This document shows positions 1 to 5,871 of a DNA stretch of 9,005 nt, in pieces. The position numbers and the translations under genes were made by a program. How positions within the stretch are numbered: the stretch's first letter is position 1; every line of letters begins with the position of its first letter. This DNA is from Acidimicrobiia bacterium (GTDB lineage Bacteria; Actinomycetota; Acidimicrobiia; Spongiisociales; UBA5794), in NCBI GenBank assembly GCA_013001485.1, contig JABDMN010000059.1, forward strand, positions 1 through 9,005, written 5' to 3'. Under the pieces are notes generated by a model. That model was not told where the DNA came from. It saw only the letters and a list, made by a program, of their open reading frames with translations, and searched no databases.

Positions 1-72
1 GACGACGGGTTCGCCCGGACGGTGCCGCCATGGCCCGAGGACTTGCCGGAGCTCGGCGCCCCACCCGCCTAG
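1..72 (+). CDS. C-terminal end of an unrecognised upstream gene (partial)
   Basis: An open frame enters from the left edge in frame 1 and stops at TAG (70-72), giving 23 residues that end in ELGAPPA. The stretch is rich in proline and acidic residues, like a flexible C-terminal tail, and shows no motif. It is too short to assign a family. It is probably a real gene end, because the TAG stop is followed at once by the next gene and nothing else explains the 72 bases. The stop codon also forms the first half of a TAGCGT promoter hexamer for the next gene. An accidental open frame cannot be excluded. Confidence 0.5.
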   Translation, partial: DDGFARTVPPWPEDLPELGAPPA

Positions 73-75
73 CGT
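70..75 (+). promoter_or_regulatory. -10 element (TAGCGT) for the leaderless PLP enzyme gene
   Basis: TAGCGT fits the actinobacterial -10 consensus TANNNT and ends seven bases before the ATG at 83, so transcription would begin at or next to the start codon. No Shine-Dalgarno sequence precedes the ATG. The same hexamer at the same distance precedes the next gene (1312-1317). It overlaps the TAG stop of the upstream frame. I see no convincing -35 box. Confidence 0.6.
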
Positions 76-82
76 GAGTGGC

Positions 83-1300
83 ATGTTCGACGTCGAAGCT
101 GTCCGAGCAAGGTTCCCAGCGCTGACCAGGATGGTGGGCGACCAGCCCGCGGTGTACCTCGACGGCCCCGGAGGGACGCAGGTTCCAGAGTCGGTGATCG
201 CCGCCATGACGGGCTATCTCGCCAAGGGCGGGTCCAACCTCGGAGGCCCCTTCCCATCGAGCGTTGCCTCAGGGCAGACCGTTGGCGATGCTCGCGCCGC
301 GATGGCGGACTTGTTCGGGTGTTCACCAGGAGAGGTGATGTTCGGCCAGAACATGACCAGCCTCACCTTCGCCCTGTCCCGCGCCATCGCCCGGACCTGG
401 GAAGAGGGCGACAACATCGTCGTTACCCGTCTCGATCACGACGCCAACATCAGCCCCTGGGTGCGCGCCGCAAGCGACCGCGGCGTCGACGTTCACTGGA
501 TCGACTTCGACCCCGACGACGGATGCAGGCTGGACTGGTCATCGGCGGAGCGAGCAATCGACGACCGGACCCGGTTGGTGGCCGTCACCCGGGCATCGAA
601 CGCTGTGGGTACCGAGGTCGACGTGGTCAGGATGTCCGCCGCCGCCCACTCTGTGGGAGCTCTCGTGTTCGTCGACGGCGTCCACGCCACACCGCACGTT
701 TCCGTCGACGTTGCGGCGTGGGACGTCGATTTCTACGCAGCGTCTGCCTACAAGTTCTTCGGCCCTCACACTGGCATCGTCTACGGCAAGGGCGACCTGC
801 TTGCCTCCCTCGATGCTTACAAGGTCCGCCCTGCTCCGTCGGATCCGCCGGGGAAATGGGAGACCGGAACCCAGAGCTTCGAGTCGCTTGCCGGCGTGAC
901 GGCCGCAGTCGACCACATCGCTGGCCTTGGAGAGGGTGCCACTCGGCGAGCGAGATTGGTCGATGCCATGAGTCGTGTGCACACCCACGAGGCGGCTTTG
1001 TCGCAACGCTTCCTAGACGGGATCGCTTCGCTCGAGAAGGTCGCCCTCTATGGGGTTGACGCTGCCGAGGGTCGGGCTCCCACATTTGCCTTGTCCGTGG
1101 GGGCCGCTCCAGCACGAATGATTGCCGAGGACCTGGGCAAGGAGGGCATCTTCGTATGGGCCGGTCACTACTACGCAGTCGAGGTGATGTCCCGGCTGGG
1201 ATGGCTCGACAAGGGTGGCCTGATCCGCATCGGCTTCTGTCACTACAACACCATCGATGAGGTCGACCGACTTCTCAACGCCCTCAATCGACTCGGATGA
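83..1300 (+). CDS. Class V aminotransferase-fold PLP enzyme, cysteine desulfurase-like (TIGR01976/VC1184-type)
   Basis: A fold-type I PLP enzyme of 405 residues, the usual length for the class V aminotransferase family. From the ATG at 83, the N-terminus reads FDVEAVRARFPAL and YLDGPGGTQVP, typical of the 'cysteine desulfurase-like, SufS subfamily' group. Visible active-site residues are His119 in LDHDANISPW, Asp198 in VFVDGVHATPH (pairs with the PLP ring nitrogen) and Lys224 in SAYKFFGPH (Schiff-base lysine). KWETGTQSFE lies in the substrate-side loop. Where true SufS/IscS enzymes carry a catalytic cysteine near the C-terminus (RAGHHCAQP-like), this protein has AGHYYAVEV around His362 with no Cys, so desulfurase activity is doubtful. 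An epimerase, lyase or transaminase reaction is as likely, and the substrate is unknown. An in-frame GTG at 74 would add three residues, but the leaderless -10 spacing favours 83. The enzyme is probably cytosolic and transcribed alone. Confidence 0.9.
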   Translation: MFDVEAVRARFPALTRMVGDQPAVYLDGPGGTQVPESVIAAMTGYLAKGGSNLGGPFPSSVASGQTVGDARAAMADLFGCSPGEVMFGQNMTSLTFALSRAIARTWEEGDNIVVTRLDHDANISPWVRAASDRGVDVHWIDFDPDDGCRLDWSSAERAIDDRTRLVAVTRASNAVGTEVDVVRMSAAAHSVGALVFVDGVHATPHVSVDVAAWDVDFYAASAYKFFGPHTGIVYGKGDLLASLDAYKVRPAPSDPPGKWETGTQSFESLAGVTAAVDHIAGLGEGATRRARLVDAMSRVHTHEAALSQRFLDGIASLEKVALYGVDAAEGRAPTFALSVGAAPARMIAEDLGKEGIFVWAGHYYAVEVMSRLGWLDKGGLIRIGFCHYNTIDEVDRLLNALNRLG

Positions 1301-1311
1301 GGCTCACCCGG

Positions 1312-1317
1312 TAGCGT
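1312..1317 (+). promoter_or_regulatory. -10 element (TAGCGT) for the leaderless amidohydrolase gene
   Basis: TAGCGT lies in the 24-base gap after the PLP enzyme stop and ends exactly seven bases before the ATG at 1325. No ribosome binding site is visible in the gap. A loose -35 match (TCGACT, 1288-1293) sits 18 bases upstream, inside the end of the preceding gene. This suggests the amidohydrolase has its own start of transcription even though it follows closely in the same direction. Confidence 0.55.
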
Positions 1318-1324
1318 CGCGGTC

Positions 1325-2533
1325 ATGCACCGAATTGAAGCCACCACACTGATCCCCGGGCGGGGAGATCCGATCATCAACGGCGTTGTCATCACCGACG
1401 GCCGCGCCATCACCTACGCAGGCCCGGCGACCGGCGCTCCCGAGACCCCGGACGTCGCAGTCCACCGGGTGGAGACCGTCATGCCGGGAATGTGGGACTG
1501 TCACGCCCACTTCATCGGCGTCACCGGCCCCAACCTCGAAGACGTCCTCAAGCTGTCGCCGGCGACTGCGGCCGTGCGCACGATTGCTGATGCCCAGCGG
1601 GCCCTGATGGCCGGATTCACCAGCATCCGTGAGGTAGGCGGCCTCGGTGTCGATCTGGCCGTCGCCATCGATGAGGGAGCCGCCGTCGGTCCATCGATCT
1701 ATGGGTCCGGCGGTGTGCTGTCCCAAACCGGCGGTCACGCCGACATCCACGCCTTCCCGCTCGACTTCGTCATGACCCATCCGTTCCTCGCAGTGTGCGA
1801 CGGCGTCCCGGAGGTCCTCAAGACGGTGCGGAGCCAGCTCCGACGCAACGCCAAGGTCATCAAGGTGTGCGCATCCGGTGGGGTCATGTCCGAGATCGAC
1901 CATCCCATCCACCAGCAGTTCTCCGACGAGGAGCTGAGAGCCATCGTCGAGGAGGCGGCTCGTTCCGAGCGGGTGGTTGCCGCTCACTGTCACGGCAAGC
2001 CAGGGATCATGGCTGCGCTCAGGGCCGGGGTGAAGACGATCGAACATGGCAGCTACCTCGATGGCGAAGCCGCCGAGGCGATGGTCGAGGCCGGCGCAGT
2101 CCTGGTGCCGACCCGGTCGGTTATCGAGCAGCTTCTCGGTATGGAATCCGCCATGCCCGCCTACGCCTATCGCAAGGCCGTCGCCGTGGCCGATCAGCAC
2201 TCGCTAGCCATCAAAACAGCGATCACAACCGGTGTGACCATCGCTACGGGCACGGACTTCTTCGTGAGCCCGGGTCTGTGGGGCATGAACGGGCTCGAGC
2301 TGAAGCACATGGTCGAGCACGGCATGACGCCGATTCAGGCGATCGAGGCGGCAACCGCAAACGGGCCGTTGACCCTTGGGCCGCAGGCTCCTGATGCCGG
2401 GGTGCTCACGGCTGGATTCGATGCCGACGTGATCGCCGTGGACGGGAACCCGCTCGACGACATCTCAGTGCTGGTGGGGCCGGACCACGTGTCCCACGTC
2501 TGGCGCCACGGGGATCTTGTCAAGAGCCCGTGA
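1325..2533 (+). CDS. Metal-dependent amidohydrolase (imidazolonepropionase-like / Xaa-Pro dipeptidase-like)
   Basis: 402 residues with the full layout of a cytosolic amidohydrolase-superfamily enzyme. The N-terminal beta-sandwich strand leads into MPGMWDCHAH (metal ligands His60 and His62). Then come KVIKVCASGGVMS, where Lys180 is the expected carboxylated bridging lysine, VAAHCHG (His221 or His223), TIEHGSYLD (His241) and ATGTDFF (Asp311). After the barrel, the chain returns to the sandwich at AGFDADVIAVDGNPLDD. This pattern matches the COG1228 branch, which includes imidazolonepropionase relatives, dipeptide and N-acyl amino acid hydrolases (for example the Sgx9260 enzymes) and organophosphate hydrolase-like proteins. 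It lacks features I would trust to name a substrate; hydrolysis of an amide or dipeptide is the best guess. There is no signal peptide. The start is fixed by the leaderless -10. Its TGA is immediately followed by the stop of the convergent kinase gene. Confidence 0.9.
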   Translation: MHRIEATTLIPGRGDPIINGVVITDGRAITYAGPATGAPETPDVAVHRVETVMPGMWDCHAHFIGVTGPNLEDVLKLSPATAAVRTIADAQRALMAGFTSIREVGGLGVDLAVAIDEGAAVGPSIYGSGGVLSQTGGHADIHAFPLDFVMTHPFLAVCDGVPEVLKTVRSQLRRNAKVIKVCASGGVMSEIDHPIHQQFSDEELRAIVEEAARSERVVAAHCHGKPGIMAALRAGVKTIEHGSYLDGEAAEAMVEAGAVLVPTRSVIEQLLGMESAMPAYAYRKAVAVADQHSLAIKTAITTGVTIATGTDFFVSPGLWGMNGLELKHMVEHGMTPIQAIEAATANGPLTLGPQAPDAGVLTAGFDADVIAVDGNPLDDISVLVGPDHVSHVWRHGDLVKSP

Positions 2534-4261
2534 TCACGCTGCGCGGAGCGTCAGCCGGAAGATCGACTCTGTGCCGTCGTGGTCGTAGGCGAGTTCGCCG
2601 CCCATGTTGCGAGCAAGAGTCCGAGAGACGCTCAGGCCGAGGCCAACCGAGCCTGCGACGCCCGGCGTCTGTCGGGCGCGGTAGTACCGCTCGAAGATCG
2701 CCTCGCGTTCATGAGCCGGCAGGGGTCCCCCAGAGTCACGGACCTCGAGGATCGCCGTAGACGAGTAGGTCCTCACCACCACTCTGATCTGAGGACCCCC
2801 GTACTTGCGGGCGTTGTTGACCAGGTTCCGGATGATCTGGCGGACTCGGGCCGGATCGGCGAGCGCCGTAACGTCGTCGTCGCCATCGCATGGGATTGGT
2901 GCCTCCATCGGTTCGATGACGGCCTTGACCTCGTCCCGGAGGGCGACCAGCTCCTCGACCATGTTCAGTCGACCGATCTCGACTCGAGACGCCGTCAGCA
3001 GGTCGTCGACGATCGTGGCGATCTCGTGGCCCTGGTTTGCGATGACGTCGAGGATCTCGCCTCGCTCTTCGTCGCCGAGGTTGGCGTCACGTTCCCGGAG
3101 CTGTGATGCGAACCCGACGATCGCAGTCAGCGGAGTGCGGATCTCATGGCTCACCGAAGCCACCAGCTCCTCTTTCGAAACCACCAACTCCTCGAGGCGC
3201 GCCTGGGATTCACGGACAGCCGTCAAGTCGACAACGGCAACGATGATGTGCTCGAGATCGAGTCGGCCGGCGAGCCGAGGCGCCGACCAGTGAAGAAGAC
3301 CGTCTAGGTGGCGGCCGAGGAGCGTACGACCCCCTTTGATCTCGGTAACGGCGTAGTCGGAGCGATGCCACACCGCGAGAAGCTGAGGAATCAGTGACTC
3401 GGCCGCGGTCTCCGTGAGCCCTTCCGCCGCCAACGGTCCCAGCAATTCGTCCTTGGATCGGGCTCCCATCAGCCGCATCGCCGCATCGTTGACGTCACGG
3501 ACGACGATGCGAGACGCCGCTTCGTGGAGGAGATGGGGGTGACCACGCAGGTATGCCTCGAGGTCAGAGACTCCGCGCGCGTGAAGCGCGTCCAGCCAGG
3601 GAACGAGTTGGCTGAAGTCCTCTTCCCATAAAGACACCGGAGCCTTGGAGAACAGCAACTCGTAGCGCTCCGAGCCGCTCAGCAGTGAGTCTCGCAGAGT
3701 GAGAACGAGCCACGATGCGAACAGAAATGCGACGAGCGATCCGACTGATCGGGCAAGCCCGTCTGCGTAGTCGGGCCATTGCCACCACAGCTGCCCGGCC
3801 ACTATCAACGCGCCGTATGCCAAGAAGAAGGCCGCGAGCCGCCGGGTCACGAACAGTGCACCAGCCATACCGATGACGACGAGGCCAACGGCAGCGGGAG
3901 TCTCCGCGCCCTCGAGTCCTACGACGCGCACTTGCACGAGCACCACGACGACAGCAGCGACCATCAGCGGTATCACCCGTTCGCGCTTGGCCGTGATCAT
4001 GGCCATGGCGACAGCGGCGAGAACGAGGGGGCCTACCGAGCGAACGACTGAGCCCCGATCGCCGGTGAGAACACCGACGATGGCAAATCCGATGCCGACC
4101 ATCCCGGCAACCGTTGCGGTGAAACGCGTAAGGGCCCCGGCGAGCCGTTGCGCGCCGATTGAGTCGGCGGAGGAAGCCAGAACACCGTGCATCTTGTTGG
4201 TATCGGCCTCAGCGGCGCCGGCTACAGGCTTTCGGGGCGCGGTCGTCGACAGCTCTACCAT
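2534..4261 (-). CDS. Membrane-bound PAS-domain sensor histidine kinase
   Basis: A sensor kinase of about 575 residues. Numbering from the ATG at 4261, residues about 45-190 contain roughly six hydrophobic membrane segments with short loops. A PAS domain follows (about 200-330), with the typical APVSLWEEDFSQL opening and RDVNDAAMRLMGA core. A HisKA dimerisation/phosphoacceptor region carries SVSHEIRTPLTAI (His372, codon 3148-3146). The HATPase_c domain has the N-box RQIIRNLVNNARKYGG, a D-box reading RDSGGPLP, an F/Y box IFERYYRA and the G2 box GSVGLGLSVSR. All residues needed for autophosphorylation are present. The short loops suggest sensing within the membrane or by the cytosolic PAS. No response regulator lies in the window, so it is an orphan or its partner lies elsewhere. 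The start is uncertain: GTG at 4276 and ATG at 4192 are alternatives in frame, and none has a clear ribosome site or -10. It is divergent from the rimB-like gene and convergent with the amidohydrolase. Confidence 0.9.
   Translation of the reverse strand: MVELSTTAPRKPVAGAAEADTNKMHGVLASSADSIGAQRLAGALTRFTATVAGMVGIGFAIVGVLTGDRGSVVRSVGPLVLAAVAMAMITAKRERVIPLMVAAVVVVLVQVRVVGLEGAETPAAVGLVVIGMAGALFVTRRLAAFFLAYGALIVAGQLWWQWPDYADGLARSVGSLVAFLFASWLVLTLRDSLLSGSERYELLFSKAPVSLWEEDFSQLVPWLDALHARGVSDLEAYLRGHPHLLHEAASRIVVRDVNDAAMRLMGARSKDELLGPLAAEGLTETAAESLIPQLLAVWHRSDYAVTEIKGGRTLLGRHLDGLLHWSAPRLAGRLDLEHIIVAVVDLTAVRESQARLEELVVSKEELVASVSHEIRTPLTAIVGFASQLRERDANLGDEERGEILDVIANQGHEIATIVDDLLTASRVEIGRLNMVEELVALRDEVKAVIEPMEAPIPCDGDDDVTALADPARVRQIIRNLVNNARKYGGPQIRVVVRTYSSTAILEVRDSGGPLPAHEREAIFERYYRARQTPGVAGSVGLGLSVSRTLARNMGGELAYDHDGTESIFRLTLRAA
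4256..4261 (+). promoter_or_regulatory. -10 element (TACCAT) for the leaderless rimB-rimK unit
   Basis: TACCAT fits TANNNT and ends eight bases before the GTG at 4270. No Shine-Dalgarno sequence is present. The last three bases (CAT) are the complement of the proposed kinase ATG on the other strand, so promoter and divergent start codon share bases. No -35 box is obvious. Confidence 0.45.
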
Positions 4262-4269
4262 CCCGGTCC

Positions 4270-4731
4270 GTGGCACGAATCAAACCGGTCATCGGGTGGC
4301 GGGAGTGGGTGGGACTCCCCGACTTCGACGTCGCCATCAAGGCCAAGGTCGATACCGGGGCGCGGACGTCATCGCTCCATGCTCGCAGCGTCGAGGCTTT
4401 CGAGCGGAACGGTCAGCGAATGGTTCGATTCTGGGTGTATCCCCGGCAACGCACTGCCCGCGGCAAGTTGCTCGTCGAGGCCCCCCTCGTGGGTTTTCGC
4501 AGGATTCGGAATCCTGGTGGTGGCGGACGCACCGAGATTCGACCGGTGATCACCACCACGCTCGAGCTTGGCGACCGGCGGTGGGAAGTGGAGGTCACGC
4601 TGTCGCGCCGCGACACTATGGGCTTCCGCATGCTGCTGGGCCGGCAGGCCGTCCGCGGCAAGTTCACCGTCGACCCGGGAACATCGTTCAAGATGGGCCG
4701 TGACCATCCCGACCTGAGAGAAGCCTCGTGA
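4270..4731 (+). CDS. rimB: RimB-like retropepsin-fold protein (ATP-dependent zinc protease family, PF05618)
   Basis: 153 residues from the GTG at 4270. The N-terminus [14 protein letters not shown] followed by [14 protein letters not shown] (Asp28-Thr29-Gly30) is the signature of the 'ATP-dependent zinc protease' family, which adopts a retropepsin-like aspartic protease fold. The C-terminal half has [15 protein letters not shown], equivalent to the hydrophobic-Gly strand of retropepsins. In Pseudomonas a member of this family, RimB, is encoded with RimA and RimK and affects glutamylation of ribosomal protein S6. Here the stop TGA overlaps the rimK GTG by four bases (GTGA, 4728-4731), so translation is probably coupled and the same role is likely. 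A longer frame exists upstream from ATG 4159, but it runs through the divergent kinase gene and has no family similarity, so GTG 4270 with its -10 element is preferred. Cytosolic; true protease activity is not shown by sequence. Confidence 0.85.
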   Translation: MARIKPVIGWREWVGLPDFDVAIKAKVDTGARTSSLHARSVEAFERNGQRMVRFWVYPRQRTARGKLLVEAPLVGFRRIRNPGGGGRTEIRPVITTTLELGDRRWEVEVTLSRRDTMGFRMLLGRQAVRGKFTVDPGTSFKMGRDHPDLREAS

Positions 4732-5597
4732 AGCTCGCCATCCTGTCGCTCAACCCGCACCTGTATTCGACGGCTCGCCTCGTCGACGCAGCCGTTGACC
4801 GCGGCCACGACGTGCAGGTCGTCAACTACCTGCGTTGCACGATGGACATCACGTCGAAACGGCCCTCGGTCGTCTACTCCGGCGAGCGCCTCCGTCCCGA
4901 GGCCGTGATCCCACGCATCGGTGCCACCTACACGTTCTACGGCGCCGCCGTCGTTCGCCAGTTCGAGGTGATGGGAGTGCCCACCGCCAACACGTCTGAC
5001 GCCATCGCCCGCTCCCGAGACAAGCTGCGAGCGCTCCAGCTGCTCGCCCACGAAGGCATCGGGCTCCCAGTGACCGGGTTCGCCCACGACGTGCGCGACA
5101 TCGATGAGCTGGTCAAAGTCGTGAGCGGGGCTCCCTTGATCGTGAAGCTTCTCGAGGGGACGCAGGGCCGTGGTGTTGTGCTGGCCGAAACCCGAAAGGC
5201 CGCCGAGTCGGTGATCGGAGCGTTTCGTCAGCTTGACGCAAACATCCTCGTCCAGGAGTACGTCGAGGCCGATGGCCGTGATGTGCGGGCGTTTGTGGTC
5301 GGCGGAGAGGTGGTGGCGGCCATGGAGCGCACCGCCCCTGCGGGCGAGTTCCGCGCCAACCTGCACCAGGGCGGCACGGCGAGAGCGATCGAACTGTCGT
5401 CAGAGAACGAGGCGCTGGCGGTGCACGCCGCCGAGGTTCTCGGGCTTGGTGTCGCCGGGGTCGACATGCTCCCCACAGACGACGGATACGTCGTCATCGA
5501 GGTCAACTCCTCACCGGGGCTGGAGGGCATCGAGACCTCCAGCGGTCTCGACGTCGCCGGGGCCATCATTCGGTACGCGGAGGGACTTCAGACCTGA
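4728..5597 (+). CDS. rimK: RimK, ribosomal protein S6--L-glutamate ligase family (ATP-grasp)
   Basis: 289 residues, close to the roughly 300 of E. coli RimK, which uses ATP to add glutamates to the C-terminus of ribosomal protein S6. The N-terminal RimK domain starts [14 protein letters not shown] and includes [13 protein letters not shown]. The ATP-grasp domain has the lid and nucleotide segments [26 protein letters not shown] and [16 protein letters not shown], then [11 protein letters not shown]. The Mg-ATP residues are Asp246 (AGVDML), Glu258 and Asn260 in [14 protein letters not shown]. All catalytic elements look intact. It starts with GTG overlapping the rimB stop, so it is translated by coupling. 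Related ATP-grasp ligases such as LysX or tetrahydromethanopterin/F420 glutamate ligases share the fold, but the [11 protein letters not shown] and [10 protein letters not shown] motifs and the RimB neighbour favour RimK. The real acceptor in this organism is not proven. Confidence 0.88.
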   Translation: MKLAILSLNPHLYSTARLVDAAVDRGHDVQVVNYLRCTMDITSKRPSVVYSGERLRPEAVIPRIGATYTFYGAAVVRQFEVMGVPTANTSDAIARSRDKLRALQLLAHEGIGLPVTGFAHDVRDIDELVKVVSGAPLIVKLLEGTQGRGVVLAETRKAAESVIGAFRQLDANILVQEYVEADGRDVRAFVVGGEVVAAMERTAPAGEFRANLHQGGTARAIELSSENEALAVHAAEVLGLGVAGVDMLPTDDGYVVIEVNSSPGLEGIETSSGLDVAGAIIRYAEGLQT

Positions 5598-5619
5598 GAC
5601 AGGCCGACCCCGCCGGGCG

Positions 5620-5625
5620 TATTCT
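5620..5625 (+). promoter_or_regulatory. Possible -10 element (TATTCT) for the small protein gene
   Basis: TATTCT, in the gap after rimK, fits TANNNT. A start about seven bases downstream would give an mRNA beginning at about 5632, right at the AGGAGGT ribosome binding site. No clear -35 box is seen, so read-through from rimK is an alternative. Confidence 0.35.
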
Positions 5626-5631
5626 GCGCTC

Positions 5632-5638
5632 AGGAGGT
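5632..5638 (+). promoter_or_regulatory. Strong ribosome binding site (AGGAGGT)
   Basis: A near-perfect Shine-Dalgarno sequence seven bases before the ATG at 5646. It is the only strong one before any gene start in the window, and it fixes the start of the small gene. AGGT (5635-5638) can pair with ACCT (5642-5645) across a three-base loop, a weak hairpin that would cover part of the site. Confidence 0.75.
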
Positions 5639-5645
5639 CATACCT

Positions 5646-5816
5646 ATGCGCAAAGGCGATCGAGTGTCCCGCCTCACCAAGAAGGTGGGTCAGCACGGAG
5701 AGACCGGCAAGATCATCGAAGTTCGCGGCACTCGTGCCGAGGTCGATTGGGACGATGGCCATCACAGCGTCGTCGAACTCGCCGGCCTTCATGTGGAACC
5801 GGCCAAGAGCAAATAG
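5646..5816 (+). CDS. Small basic SH3/KOW-like protein (56 residues)
   Basis: A 56-residue gene placed by an excellent AGGAGGT ribosome binding site. The sequence begins MRKGDRVSRLTKKVG, continues with GETGKIIEVRG and EVDWDDGHHSVVE, and ends VEPAKSK. The order GDRV, G-x-I-x-EV, V-x-WDDG resembles the small SH3-like or KOW-type barrels seen in DUF1918 and similar actinobacterial proteins, but I cannot assign it to a named family with certainty. It has basic ends and no membrane segment, consistent with binding nucleic acid or the ribosome; that is inference. It follows rimK by 48 bases and precedes the oxidase gene, which has its own promoter, so it is either the third gene of the rim unit or transcribed alone from TATTCT at 5620. 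Confidence 0.8.
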   Translation: MRKGDRVSRLTKKVGQHGETGKIIEVRGTRAEVDWDDGHHSVVELAGLHVEPAKSK

Positions 5817-5859
5817 TGCGATGACCGGGTCGCACCGCCACCCCGGATCGGCCCGGGGA

Positions 5860-5865
5860 TAGGGT
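5860..5865 (+). promoter_or_regulatory. -10 element (TAGGGT) for the leaderless oxidase gene
   Basis: TAGGGT fits TANNNT and ends six bases before the GTG at 5872. The 55-base gap after the small gene holds no ribosome binding site close to that GTG. No -35 box is evident. Confidence 0.5.
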
Positions 5866-5871
5866 CGGCGC

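Noticed and set aside
1304..2200. 298-codon - strand open frame opposite the amidohydrolase
   Set aside because: It is the complement of an amidohydrolase with every metal ligand in place; Gly/Asp/His-rich shadow sequence.
2579..3106. Long + strand open frame opposite the histidine kinase gene
   Set aside because: It lies wholly within the kinase coding region, which has full family motifs. Its sequence shows no domain and is typical of an antisense shadow in GC-rich DNA.
3576..3590. CGCGC-GTGAA-GCGCG inverted repeat, possible terminator
   Set aside because: A five-pair stem inside the kinase PAS coding region with no T tract; expected by chance in GC-rich DNA.
4159..4269. Upstream extension of the rimB frame from ATG 4159
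   Set aside because: It would run through the start of the divergent kinase gene, encodes Arg-rich sequence without similarity to the family, and ignores the -10 element 8 bases before GTG 4270.
3873..4703. 276-codon + strand open frame across the kinase 5' end and rimB
   Set aside because: Composition is low-complexity Thr/Arg/Ala, and it overlaps two genes with clear family motifs in other frames.
4413..5366. 317-codon - strand open frame opposite rimB and rimK
   Set aside because: It is antisense to intact RimB and RimK motifs, and its His/Asp/Gly-rich sequence matches no family.
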